From: Pyrococcus horikoshii OT3
GTDB lineage: Archaea; Methanobacteriota_B; Thermococci; Thermococcales; Thermococcaceae
Reading direction: 5' to 3'
DNA: 64,000 nucleotides
Assembly (NCBI RefSeq): GCF_000011105.1
Contig: NC_000961.1
Span: forward strand, 668,662-732,661
The translations under genes were made by a program, and so were the position numbers. Below the pieces are notes generated by a model. The model did no database searches, had not been told where the DNA came from, and saw only the letters and a list, made by a program, of their open reading frames with translations. Below are positions 19,287-27,618 of this stretch, one piece after another; position 1 is the first letter of the stretch; each line of letters begins with the position of its first letter.

Positions 19287-20660
19287 ATGGAGTACCCAAA
19301 GATAGTTGTTAAACCTCCTGGGCCAAGGGCTAAAGAGTTGATTGAGAGGGAAAAGAAAGTATTATCTACGGGAATTGGAGTGAAGCTATTTCCATTGGTT
19401 CCAAAGAGAGGCTTTGGGCCTTTTATAGAAGATGTAGATGGCAACGTTTTCATAGACTTCCTAGCTGGGGCCGCCGCTGCATCCACAGGATATGCTCATC
19501 CAAAACTTGTTAAGGCCGTTAAAGAGCAGGTGGAACTTATCCAGCATTCAATGATAGGTTATACTCATAGTGAAAGAGCGATAAGGGTTGCTGAAAAACT
19601 CGTGGAAATCTCTCCAATCGAAAATTCTAAGGTGATTTTTGGATTGAGCGGTAGCGATGCTGTTGATATGGCTATAAAGGTTTCAAAGTTCTCAACTAGG
19701 AGACCTTGGATACTCGCCTTCATAGGGGCCTATCATGGACAAACTCTAGGGGCCACTTCAGTAGCATCATTCCAAGTTTCCCAAAAGAGGGGCTACTCCC
19801 CATTGATGCCGAACGTTTTCTGGATACCTTATCCAAATCCGTTTAGAAACATCTGGGGCATAAACGGTTACGAGGAGCCAGATGAATTGATAAATAGGGT
19901 TCTAGATTACCTAGAGTATTACGTCTTTTCTCACGTTGTTCCTCCAGATGAAGTCGCGGCATTATTTGCTGAACCAATCCAGGGAGATGCAGGGATCGTT
20001 GTCCCTCCAGAGAACTTCTTTAAAGAGCTAAAGAAGCTACTTGAGGAATATGGGATACTACTTGTAATGGATGAAGTTCAAACGGGGATAGGGAGAACTG
20101 GAAAGTGGTTCGCAAGCGAATGGTTCAATGTAAAGCCAGACATGATAATATTTGGGAAGGGAGTAGCGAGTGGAATGGGACTGAGCGGAGTTATAGGGAG
20201 AAAAGAGATCATGGATATAACGAGTGGTTCAGCTCTGTTAACTCCAGCTGCAAATCCGGTAATTTCAGCTGCAGCAGAAGCTACCCTCGAGATAATCGAG
20301 GAGGAAAATCTTCTCAAGAATGCCCTTGAGGTTGGAGAATTTATAATGGGGAGGCTAAAGGAAATCAAAGAGCGGTTTGAGATAATTGGAGATGTAAGAG
20401 GCAAGGGTTTGATGATAGGAGTTGAGATAGTCAAGGAGAATGGAAGGCCGGATCCCGAGATGACTGGTAAGATATGCTGGAGGGCATTCGAGCTTGGCTT
20501 GATACTTCCGAGTTATGGAATGTTCGGGAACGTGATCAGAATAACGCCCCCACTAGTTCTTACAAAAGAGGTCGCGGAGAAAGCTCTTGAAATTATAGAG
20601 AGGGCAATCAAGGATACCTTAACTGGGAAGGTAGAGAGGAAAGTAGTAACTTGGCACTGA
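19287..20660 (+). CDS. Class III aminotransferase-fold PLP enzyme (possible alanine/serine racemase)
   Basis: A 457-residue fold-type I enzyme of the 4-aminobutyrate/ornithine aminotransferase group. Landmarks: FIDFLAGAAAASTGYAHPKL, GSDAVDMAIKVSKFSTRRPW, AYHGQTLGATS, the PLP-phosphate aspartate in LLVMDEVQTGIGRTGKW and the PLP lysine Lys291 in IFGKGVASGMGLSG. Pyrococcus horikoshii has members of this group shown to racemise amino acids, including one for alanine and serine; the alanine symporter immediately upstream fits such an activity, but sequence alone cannot tell racemase from transaminase. The start follows GGAGGTGAT. The stop touches that of the convergent mbf1. Confidence 0.88.
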   Translation: MEYPKIVVKPPGPRAKELIEREKKVLSTGIGVKLFPLVPKRGFGPFIEDVDGNVFIDFLAGAAAASTGYAHPKLVKAVKEQVELIQHSMIGYTHSERAIRVAEKLVEISPIENSKVIFGLSGSDAVDMAIKVSKFSTRRPWILAFIGAYHGQTLGATSVASFQVSQKRGYSPLMPNVFWIPYPNPFRNIWGINGYEEPDELINRVLDYLEYYVFSHVVPPDEVAALFAEPIQGDAGIVVPPENFFKELKKLLEEYGILLVMDEVQTGIGRTGKWFASEWFNVKPDMIIFGKGVASGMGLSGVIGRKEIMDITSGSALLTPAANPVISAAAEATLEIIEEENLLKNALEVGEFIMGRLKEIKERFEIIGDVRGKGLMIGVEIVKENGRPDPEMTGKICWRAFELGLILPSYGMFGNVIRITPPLVLTKEVAEKALEIIERAIKDTLTGKVERKVVTWH

Positions 20661-21188
20661 TCACTTCTTCTTTTTCTTCTTTACCTTTATCCTGGCGATG
20701 TCTCCTAAAGTTGGTTCATAATCCCTAGGTATCACAGGCTTCTGCTCGAAGTCGGCTTCGACTTTCTCGACGAGCTTTATCTTAAAGAATCTTTCAAGCT
20801 TTCTTGCTTCCTCTATCGTTGGTGTATACTCTCCATGAGCTATTCTCCTTAAGAGGTTAACTGAAAGGCCAACTTTATGGGAGAGCTCCTCATAGCTGAG
20901 CCCACTCTTTCTAATGGCCTCCATAACCCTTTCGGCATAATCTTCAACTATATCCTCAGTAATCAGGGGTTTCTCCCTTCTAACACTTGGTACCCTCGGT
21001 TTTGAGGAGGTAATTCTTCTCCTCGGCTCCCTCCTGGGCATAATGCTAAAGGTTCCCGGCTTTCTTCCATATTTCCTATAACAATCATCACAAACTAAAA
21101 GTTCAGCACCCTCTATCCTTATTATATGCCCTTCCCCTTTAATTTCCCTTCCACAAAGCTCACAGTACTTGGGCTTTGCCTTTGCCAT
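20661..21188 (-). CDS. mbf1: Multiprotein bridging factor 1 homologue (zinc ribbon plus HTH)
   Basis: A 175-residue archaeal MBF1. The N-terminal zinc ribbon is CELCGREIKGEGH followed by CDDCYRKYG; a basic linker follows; then a lambda-repressor-type HTH (GLSYEELSHKVGLSVNLLRR and IAHGEYTPTIEEARKLERFF), and a lysine-rich tail ending KKKKKK. Archaeal MBF1 binds translating ribosomes rather than acting as the TBP coactivator of eukaryotes. ATG at 21186-21188 follows GTGGGG. The start region lies back-to-back with a C/D box sRNA on the other strand. Confidence 0.92.
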   Translation of the reverse strand: MAKAKPKYCELCGREIKGEGHIIRIEGAELLVCDDCYRKYGRKPGTFSIMPRREPRRRITSSKPRVPSVRREKPLITEDIVEDYAERVMEAIRKSGLSYEELSHKVGLSVNLLRRIAHGEYTPTIEEARKLERFFKIKLVEKVEADFEQKPVIPRDYEPTLGDIARIKVKKKKKK

Positions 21189-21239
21189 AAGTTTCCCCAC
21201 TAAGCCTTTTAAGGTAGCTTTATTAAAAAGGCTACGGTC

Positions 21240-21294
21240 TGCGATGATGAGAGCGAACTGCACTGAAAAGTGATGACAGGGCCTTGCTGAGCGG
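21240..21294 (+). ncRNA. C/D box guide sRNA between mbf1 and alkA
   Basis: Boxes in order: C box ATGATGA (21244-21250), 12-base guide (21251-21262), D' box CTGA (21263-21266), three bases, C' box GTGATGA (21270-21276), 10-base guide (21277-21286), D box CTGA (21287-21290). All four boxes match consensus. TATA-like TTTATTAAAAAG at about 21219-21230 lies a little over 20 bases upstream, giving it its own promoter. Predicted 2'-O-methylated targets both pair with a C in the guide (21258 and 21282), so both would be G; I could not identify them. The sRNA ends right at the start region of alkA, so the two may share a transcript. Confidence 0.88.
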
Positions 21295-21302
21295 TGATCG
21301 GA

Positions 21303-22145
21303 ATGATAGACCTAGCTAAGACAACAAACGAAATGATCAAGAACGGAACTTGGAAATATGAAAAGGGAACATTTTGGCAAGCCTTGCCTCAAGGAATAGT
21401 TGGATACGATGGAGAAAACTTCATCCTCCCAGATGAACTAAATAAAAGAGATAGAAAGTTAGTAAAGGAGAAGATAAAGTTTATTCTTGGCCTAGATACT
21501 GATCTGGACTCTTTTTATTCCGAGATCAGTGATTCAAAGTTTTCTTTTCTCATAGACGAGTTCTATGGATTAACTATCCCAGCTGCACCGAACGTTTATC
21601 AAGCTATAGTTGAGGTTATAGCACAGCAACAGGTCAGCTTCGAATTTGCCCAAAAGGCAATAAAGAACCTGGTAATCCTATCTGGAAAAAAGATCAATGA
21701 CCTCTACCTATTCCCTGGGCCCCAGGATATAATTAGGCTTGGTGAAAAAATTAAGGAGGCTAAACTTGGGTATAGGGGTAATTACATTCTATCAGTTACC
21801 GAGGAATACCTAAAGGGAAGGCTTAAGCTGGATCTAAGGGACATGGACGAAAAGGAGGCCATTAGATATCTAACGAGATTCCGAGGAATTGGAAAGTGGA
21901 GCGCAGAGCTCTTCCTAATGTATGGGCTAAGGAAGAACGTATATCCCGCTGGAGACTTAGGCTTGAGAAGGGGAATAGCAAAGATATTTAACTTAAGCTT
22001 GAAGAAGGTAACTGAGAGGATAGTTAGGGAGATCATTGAACCTTACGGAAGATGGAAGAGTTTACTCGCATTTTACATTTTATGTTACGATAGAAAAACT
22101 GAAATGGAGGTGAGAAAGTGGAAATCAGAGAATTCCAAGAGATGA
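21303..22145 (+). CDS. HhH-GPD DNA glycosylase (AlkA / 3-methyladenine type)
   Basis: About 280 residues. Removes alkylated bases (3-methyladenine and relatives) to start base excision repair. The core has IVEVIAQQQVSFEFAQKAIK (the Q-rich helix of AlkA/OGG proteins), the helix-hairpin-helix RFRGIGKWSAELFLMYGL and the catalytic aspartate in NVYPAGDLGLRRG. No C-terminal iron-sulfur cysteines, so it is AlkA-like and not MutY/EndoIII-like. A GTG three codons earlier (21294) is possible, but GGTGAT lies best for the ATG at 21303. The last 28 bases overlap the start of the MazG gene. Confidence 0.9.
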   Translation: MIDLAKTTNEMIKNGTWKYEKGTFWQALPQGIVGYDGENFILPDELNKRDRKLVKEKIKFILGLDTDLDSFYSEISDSKFSFLIDEFYGLTIPAAPNVYQAIVEVIAQQQVSFEFAQKAIKNLVILSGKKINDLYLFPGPQDIIRLGEKIKEAKLGYRGNYILSVTEEYLKGRLKLDLRDMDEKEAIRYLTRFRGIGKWSAELFLMYGLRKNVYPAGDLGLRRGIAKIFNLSLKKVTERIVREIIEPYGRWKSLLAFYILCYDRKTEMEVRKWKSENSKR

Positions 22146-22408
22146 TCAGGGAGATTTACTATCACAAAGACAGAAGGAGGGGGGTGGAGAGGACTTTTTT
22201 CTGGTTCATCGAAGAGGTTGGAGAACTTGCTGAAGCCTTAAGGAAGGGGGATAGGGAATCTATGGAGGAGGAATTTGCTGACGTCCTTGCTTGGCTCGCC
22301 AGCTTAGCTAACTTAGTTGATATAGATCTTGAGGAAGCCGCTAAAAAGAAGTACCCTGGGGTTTGCCCATATTGTGGGAAGAAACCTTGTGAGTGTGAAG
22401 AGGATTGA
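22118..22408 (+). CDS. MazG-like nucleotide pyrophosphohydrolase with zinc tail
   Basis: A 96-residue all-alpha NTP pyrophosphohydrolase that hydrolyses (d)NTPs, often damaged ones, to monophosphates. The metal motif is FIEEVGELAEALRKG followed by EEEFADVLAWLASLA, i.e. E-E-x-x-E and E-x-x-D. The C-terminus has CPYCGKKPCEC, a zinc knuckle common in archaeal members. The start is GTG, preceded by GGAGGTGAG inside the end of alkA; the two repair-related genes are coupled. Its stop TGA overlaps a TTG start of the next gene. Confidence 0.9.
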   Translation: MEIREFQEMIREIYYHKDRRRGVERTFFWFIEEVGELAEALRKGDRESMEEEFADVLAWLASLANLVDIDLEEAAKKKYPGVCPYCGKKPCECEED

Positions 22409-24501
22409 GGGGGCTAATACTGGCGATCATTTCAGTAATTTTAATTTTCACTTCAAGCCCCTACGCTATTCTATTGGGCCTTCTAATTTTCGGGTATTTA
22501 ATTGCTCATCGACTTGATGTTGAGCCCTTGCTAAGTGGACCCGGTCTTGGTATTGTAATCTCAACCCTCACAGTATTAGCGATAAGTCGAGTTGGAATTG
22601 ACGTATCATTTTCGAGGATAATAATAGCTGCTCTTGCTTTATTGCTAGGGATTAAAGTAGATATAAAGGGGAAAATTGAAAGAGAGAAGATTCTTGACTT
22701 CGGGATGATTGCAATATCATCCCTTCTTGGCCTTGTAGTTAGGAGCTTTTACTTTCTTCTTCCAGATTACAGGGCAGCGGATACTTGGTTCCATGCTTCC
22801 AAAGTTAAAATGATAATTTCAACTGGAACGGTTTATTTTTCCCACGTTCCAGGATATTTTTCAGCTCAAATAATTAAGTACCCTCCAGGGTACCACGCTT
22901 TAATAGCCCTTCTCTCTGGATTCAAGGGGGAAAATATAATATATGGCATGAACTCTCTAAGGATTTTTGAGATACTGTACCTCCCAGCTTTAGCATACTT
23001 GGTAGGAAGGGAAATAAGGAGGGAAATCGGAATATTTGCCGCCCTTTTAACGAATTTCTCGGCCCTCTATTATTACTTTGTCCAATATGCACTCCTCCCG
23101 GCCTTCACTAACTACATGATTTTCCTGCTTTCAGTTTACTTCCTGGAAGTTGCCATGAGGGATAGGGGAATTAAAATCAGCATAATGCTTGGAATTACAT
23201 CGGGAATCATGGCCGTGGTTCACCCTTATCAGTACATACTTTTCCAAGCAACAGCATTTTTCACGACGATATTATCCAAAAATAGGAAGGTGTTTTTAAC
23301 TCAGCTTATCCTTAGTGCGAGTGTTTTCCTGGTATTTACGCCATTCTCTACGGAATATGCAGTAAAAGGAATATTAATGAATCCTAGATTTTCAAACAAG
23401 GATAATCCCAATTTTTTAATCTCAATTCTAAGGTACTCCTTTGTTGACAATGGGCAAATACTCTTTGGGCTTTCTTTAATTCTCGCTTTAATTCTATCCC
23501 TGATGAGGGGAGGTTCAATTGAAAAGGGACTTTCCTTGTCTTTTTTATTGATAATCTTCATGATGCTTGATAAAACTTACCTGAACATTAGGATTCCTTA
23601 CTTATCGGCAGTGTGGAACTCAGAAAGGGCTTTCATGTTGACCACGCCACTCATCCCAATTCTGGAGGGAATTGGGTTAAACTATATATTTAAGGTAAAG
23701 AAAGAACTAGCAGCCATTTTCCTAGTTGTAGGAATGATGATCTCTTATCCTTACTTGAGAATTGAGCATCTTGCGAGTGAGTCTTCTTACCTTCTTGACC
23801 CTGAGGTTGTAGATTTCATAAAGGAAGTCTCAAGGATCGCTGGAAATGAAACGGTGATGACGGCTTGTGAATTTGATTCAGGAAGATGGATTCCAATTCT
23901 CACAGAAACCCCAATAGTTTGCTATTCAAAAAACATTTCAGAAGCGAGATACCTATATGTGGATACAAGAGGAGCGGGGGAGATTGAAGTATATCCAATA
24001 AACATAGTAAACTTCCTTGACAGGAGAGTTGTTCTGTTTAGAGATGGCCTTTGGCTCCTTGATTTGAATAAGCATGGGAAGCCCACTGGAGATGTTCTGA
24101 GCTATTATCATACAAACGGAACAATTAGCTACATAAAAGATACCAAATGGTTCGTTTATGGATGGGTCAATAAAAATTATGCAACGATGAAGTTGAGGCT
24201 TAAGGGCTTCCCCTATGCAATTATGATAGTTAATACCTCCTCAATTCTTTTTTCAACTTCAGAAAGTTTCGATAGAATAGAGATAAGGATATCGGGAAAA
24301 AAAGGGAGAGCGCTTGAAATTTACCTTGATGGAGAGTTCATTAAAAGGTATGAATTCAAGACCGAATATGGAGATGAAAGAATAGTTCTAAAAGTACGTG
24401 TAGATCCGGGAATGCACTATCTAATATTGTACTCTCCGAATACAACTTATAAAATCCCAATAGGAGTAAAGGAGATCATGCTTAAGAGGGAAGGCCCATG
24501 A
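22405..24501 (+). CDS. Large membrane protein, GT-C glycosyltransferase-like
   Basis: A 698-residue protein with about twelve membrane segments up to residue 460, then a 230-residue extracytoplasmic beta-rich domain containing several N-glycosylation sequons. After the third segment the loop LPDYRAADTWFHASKVKMI carries an acidic-Trp-Phe-His motif of the kind used by lipid-phosphate-sugar dependent GT-C enzymes. Acceptor and sugar unknown. The start is TTG overlapping the mazG stop (TTGA), with GAGG upstream, so it is translationally coupled. The next gene, another GT-C protein, overlaps by four bases; the two may glycosylate surface proteins or lipids. Confidence 0.7.
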   Translation: MRGLILAIISVILIFTSSPYAILLGLLIFGYLIAHRLDVEPLLSGPGLGIVISTLTVLAISRVGIDVSFSRIIIAALALLLGIKVDIKGKIEREKILDFGMIAISSLLGLVVRSFYFLLPDYRAADTWFHASKVKMIISTGTVYFSHVPGYFSAQIIKYPPGYHALIALLSGFKGENIIYGMNSLRIFEILYLPALAYLVGREIRREIGIFAALLTNFSALYYYFVQYALLPAFTNYMIFLLSVYFLEVAMRDRGIKISIMLGITSGIMAVVHPYQYILFQATAFFTTILSKNRKVFLTQLILSASVFLVFTPFSTEYAVKGILMNPRFSNKDNPNFLISILRYSFVDNGQILFGLSLILALILSLMRGGSIEKGLSLSFLLIIFMMLDKTYLNIRIPYLSAVWNSERAFMLTTPLIPILEGIGLNYIFKVKKELAAIFLVVGMMISYPYLRIEHLASESSYLLDPEVVDFIKEVSRIAGNETVMTACEFDSGRWIPILTETPIVCYSKNISEARYLYVDTRGAGEIEVYPINIVNFLDRRVVLFRDGLWLLDLNKHGKPTGDVLSYYHTNGTISYIKDTKWFVYGWVNKNYATMKLRLKGFPYAIMIVNTSSILFSTSESFDRIEIRISGKKGRALEIYLDGEFIKRYEFKTEYGDERIVLKVRVDPGMHYLILYSPNTTYKIPIGVKEIMLKREGP

Positions 24502-26507
24502 AAAGGAGGACAATTTTTATTCTATTAGGGGTATTAGGAGTTTACATAATCTTGAGGGTGCCCTTCCTTTTTTCAATGGATGAGTTTAGCGATTATGATG
24601 AGGGAACATACCTTTTAATTGCGAGGAGCATAAACCAGGGGTACTTACCATATAGGGATATTTTTGCAGTTCATCCCCCCCTTTTCTACTATCTATTAGC
24701 CCTATGGCTTAGGATATTTGGAGACTCTCTGATTGCTGGAAGATTACTCTCTATGTTCATTGGGATCCTTTCGGTTTTCCTGGGATATTCTATTGGAAGT
24801 AAGCTAGGGGGAGAGGATACAGGGCTCCTCCTAGCTGGAATTTTAACCCTTGATCCCTTCCTTATCTTTTACAATGCAAGCGTTTATCACTTAACCCTAA
24901 TAGAGTTTTCCGTTTTGCTAACGATCTACCTATGGTTGAGGGGTACCTCTGATCTAATTACGGCCTTCATTCTGGGTATCCTTTCAACGGTGAAGCATAC
25001 ACTTCTCCCATATGCTTTAGCATTTCTTCTCTTCAGGAGTTCGGAATTCAGCGAGATCAAAATTGATAAAAAGAAGGTAGTTAGGGCATTCTTTTTGGCT
25101 TATACCTTCTTGTTGATCGTAGAAACTTTGCTAATAGTTGCTTACCCTAACCAATTGTCTAGGAACCTCCTAATTCTACCTGGGATTAAAAAGGGTGAAA
25201 TCATCGGTAGCTTCCTTCCCGTATTACTGTTCCTGATATTCTTCCTGTTCACTTTAAGGGCGTTTAGCACGTTCTCATTTACCAAGATTATCAAAATGGT
25301 TAAGCTTAAGGTTGCTCTGTTGATGCTTTTGGCATTCATTCTTGGTAGGGGTCTACTCGAGATCCCCCTCGGTTTGATGGTTTCGAAATACTATTTTTCA
25401 ATGGTCTACATGGCTAACTCTTCGAGGTATGTACCTTTCCTTAACATCCCCAACCTCTTTGCCGATATACTCAGGGTAATCCGAGAAGGAAAACTAGAAC
25501 TTCTCTATCCATACTATTCAATTTTAATCCTCACTTTTATCCTGCTAATAAGGGGAGGGAGGGGAAGTTCTAAAGTTGGTGCCTTAGCATTAATGACTGC
25601 TCTTATGTACTTTATTTTTCCAATTCAGCCCGTTGCAAGGTTTTTATATCCAATCCTTCTCCTTATTATAATTTACCTCGCTTCGGCGCTCCCTCAAAAT
25701 AAAGTTAATATCGCTTTAGTATTCTCCCTAATATTTATCCTCTCAGTTACAATGGTTGCAAAGGTTCCAAAGGGAGAGCTTGCGATACCCTTCGCTACTC
25801 ATACAAAGGAAATAAGAGAGGAAAGCAGGGTTATCCTGGAGAACATTAGGGAAGGATATGCTATGAATCCGATGGATGCTTACCTATTCAATATAGATGA
25901 GCCCAGGTTTTACATTGACAACTTTGGGATACTCTACCTTAAAGGGGAAGACCCAAAGAGGTTTTTAGAGTCTCTCAATACTTCCTATGTAGTTTTAAGT
26001 ACATGGGTATTTGCGATAATGGATAATTCCCCAGTGCTTAGTGCGGAATATGGGGAGATAATAAAGTATCTAGTTGAGAACGGTACCCTTGTTTACGGCT
26101 TAGCCTACACCGATACTGAAAAGCTTTTAGTGTATTCTCTAGCTAGAAATTCTGGAATCTCGTTTTTTATAAGTTCCAAAGCTTTAGATGTACATTACAA
26201 CGGTTCCCTTATATTTAAGATAAAACCGAGCAACGATACTAGGAAAATTTTGGTTAAACAGATCTCCAGTCATTATTACCTGCTATATACATCTGGAAAT
26301 AATAGTCGGACTATTTATCTGAAGGTGATTGGGAATAGGATAGAGATATCAGATCCCGTGTATATAGAGTTCCCTGCTCCTGTATGTATAATTGGGGAGA
26401 ATAGAATCCGCTACAAAGATTTTGAAATAGGGATCGTGAAAGGAAACATGTCTAGGATCTCTGACACCTTAATAAAAGTAAGGGGCGAATTGGAGATTAC
26501 CCATTAA
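24498..26507 (+). CDS. PMT/ArnT-like dolichyl-phosphate-sugar glycosyltransferase (GT39/83 type)
   Basis: A 669-residue GT-C membrane enzyme. The first extracytoplasmic loop has the DE motif (FSDYDEGTYLLIARSINQGY), followed by DIFAVHPPLFYYLLALWLRI, as in protein O-mannosyltransferases and ArnT. Around ten to twelve membrane segments precede an extracytoplasmic domain from about residue 430 with many sequons. It should transfer a sugar from a polyprenyl phosphate outside the membrane. ATG overlaps the previous stop (ATGA). The 3' end overlaps the convergent pilin-like gene by 11 bases. Confidence 0.85.
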   Translation: MKRRTIFILLGVLGVYIILRVPFLFSMDEFSDYDEGTYLLIARSINQGYLPYRDIFAVHPPLFYYLLALWLRIFGDSLIAGRLLSMFIGILSVFLGYSIGSKLGGEDTGLLLAGILTLDPFLIFYNASVYHLTLIEFSVLLTIYLWLRGTSDLITAFILGILSTVKHTLLPYALAFLLFRSSEFSEIKIDKKKVVRAFFLAYTFLLIVETLLIVAYPNQLSRNLLILPGIKKGEIIGSFLPVLLFLIFFLFTLRAFSTFSFTKIIKMVKLKVALLMLLAFILGRGLLEIPLGLMVSKYYFSMVYMANSSRYVPFLNIPNLFADILRVIREGKLELLYPYYSILILTFILLIRGGRGSSKVGALALMTALMYFIFPIQPVARFLYPILLLIIIYLASALPQNKVNIALVFSLIFILSVTMVAKVPKGELAIPFATHTKEIREESRVILENIREGYAMNPMDAYLFNIDEPRFYIDNFGILYLKGEDPKRFLESLNTSYVVLSTWVFAIMDNSPVLSAEYGEIIKYLVENGTLVYGLAYTDTEKLLVYSLARNSGISFFISSKALDVHYNGSLIFKIKPSNDTRKILVKQISSHYYLLYTSGNNSRTIYLKVIGNRIEISDPVYIEFPAPVCIIGENRIRYKDFEIGIVKGNMSRISDTLIKVRGELEITH

Positions 26508-26691
26508 TTTCTTTCTTTGTTATGTTCGTTATACCCTGCTTGATTGCCTCTGTTGAATTGTTGAACGTTGCAACGGCCGTTGAGGTCATTCCATGATTAG
26601 ACCTGACCACGTAGCCAATCACGAGAAAGACAATAATGATCGTTATTCCAAGAATTAGCAGATATTCCACAGCGGACTGTGCTCTTCTCAA
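26497..26691 (-). CDS. Class III signal peptide protein (type IV pilin-like)
   Basis: A 64-residue protein with the archaeal class III signal QSAVEYLLILGITIIIVFLV: the prepilin peptidase would cut before Gln5, leaving a hydrophobic assembly helix and a 35-residue outside part with sequons NNST and NIT. Such proteins build pilus-like or surface fibres. Its tail is short, so it may be a minor or capping pilin. It is transcribed after the second pilin-like gene 40 bases upstream. Confidence 0.82.
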   Translation of the reverse strand: MRRAQSAVEYLLILGITIIIVFLVIGYVVRSNHGMTSTAVATFNNSTEAIKQGITNITKKEING

Positions 26692-26732
26692 TCTCAGCTA
26701 CCCCCGAAAATAAAAAAAGAAAGTTAAACTCC

Positions 26733-26924
26733 TCAGCCTGAGGCATTCTTGATCTCTTTGCTTATAGCTTCAGAGATCATCTTTCCTGCTTCGCTGATCG
26801 TGCTATTTGCTTGTTGTCCTGCGCTCTGCCCTGCACCTCTAAGGTACTTGATTACCACTGCAATTATGATCAACGCTGCTGCAATCATGAACAGATACTC
26901 AATTGCTCCTTGGGCCTTCCTCAT
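26733..26924 (-). CDS. Class III signal peptide protein (type IV pilin-like)
   Basis: A 63-residue protein: MRKAQGAIEYLFMIAAALII, i.e. basic leader, QGAIEYL cleavage motif and hydrophobic helix, then a small helical domain rich in Gly, Ala, Gln, Ser and ending KEIKNASG with a sequon. GGAGGTG lies four bases before the ATG at 26922-26924; a GTG three codons further up is part of the ribosome binding site. Paralogue of the next gene downstream on the same strand; both are probably processed by the same prepilin peptidase. Confidence 0.84.
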   Translation of the reverse strand: MRKAQGAIEYLFMIAAALIIIAVVIKYLRGAGQSAGQQANSTISEAGKMISEAISKEIKNASG

Positions 26925-27026
26925 CTCTTCCACCTCCTTATTTCCATATATTTAAGACAAAAATCCTATATATACCTTGATCCTCAAATTTGTCTAGGTT
27001 GCAATCATTTTTGCAGGGGTGGTGGG

Positions 27027-27578
27027 ATGCTTATTTTGTTACACAGCGAGGGTGCTAGTGTTCGTGATTGTATTAGAACGCTAATTAGAATGAGCAAAAA
27101 TAGATTACCTCAACAAGGTAAAATAACTAGTTCAAAAATAAAGATATCGACAGGAGCTTTCCTTTCCGTTAATCTAGCCTTAATCGTTGATCTAGCTCAA
27201 CCCTATAAACCAGGGATAGCGGTTGAATATTCGGTATCAGGAAGTAAAGATAAAGCCCTTGAAGATCTTCAGGAGAAGCTTAACTCTTATGTAACTCCGG
27301 AGATAGAAGTGTTTGACTTTCAAATAGAGACTTATACTACTCCTGTAACAAGAAGAACATATGCAATTGGAGTTTTAGTTTACAACAAGCCCAGGAAAGC
27401 TAACACTAAAGATTTCATGCTCCAGAATAGGAGAAAGATTCTAGCTAAAGTTCTTGAGCTTTTGAATTATAACATCAAGGCCCTAAACATTTCTGAGCTT
27501 GCTAGGATGTTTGGCGTTTCCAGAGATACGATTTACAACGATATTCAGCAAATAATAAAAAACGTTGATAAAGTTTAA
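27027..27578 (+). CDS. HTH domain protein, likely transcriptional regulator
   Basis: A 183-residue protein, start ATG 27027 after GGGGTGGTGG. Residues about 30-130 form an alpha/beta domain with no family I recognise. The C-terminus (LNISELARMFGVSRDTIYND, then IQQIIKNV) is a clear helix-turn-helix of the SorC/DeoR-like or resolvase-like type. It is divergent from the pilin-like genes across a spacer holding TATA-like CCTATATATACC (26966-26977), and is followed 40 bases later by tmcA. Target unknown; the divergent pilin genes and itself are the obvious candidates. Confidence 0.65.
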   Translation: MLILLHSEGASVRDCIRTLIRMSKNRLPQQGKITSSKIKISTGAFLSVNLALIVDLAQPYKPGIAVEYSVSGSKDKALEDLQEKLNSYVTPEIEVFDFQIETYTTPVTRRTYAIGVLVYNKPRKANTKDFMLQNRRKILAKVLELLNYNIKALNISELARMFGVSRDTIYNDIQQIIKNVDKV

Positions 27579-27618
27579 GTTTTTAAGGCATAAATTTGCT
27601 CTTTTATTGGGGTTTAAA

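Noticed and set aside
26811-27026. 72-codon N-terminal extension of the HTH gene
   Set aside because: It is antisense to the pilin-like gene; GGGGTGGTGG supports the ATG at 27027.
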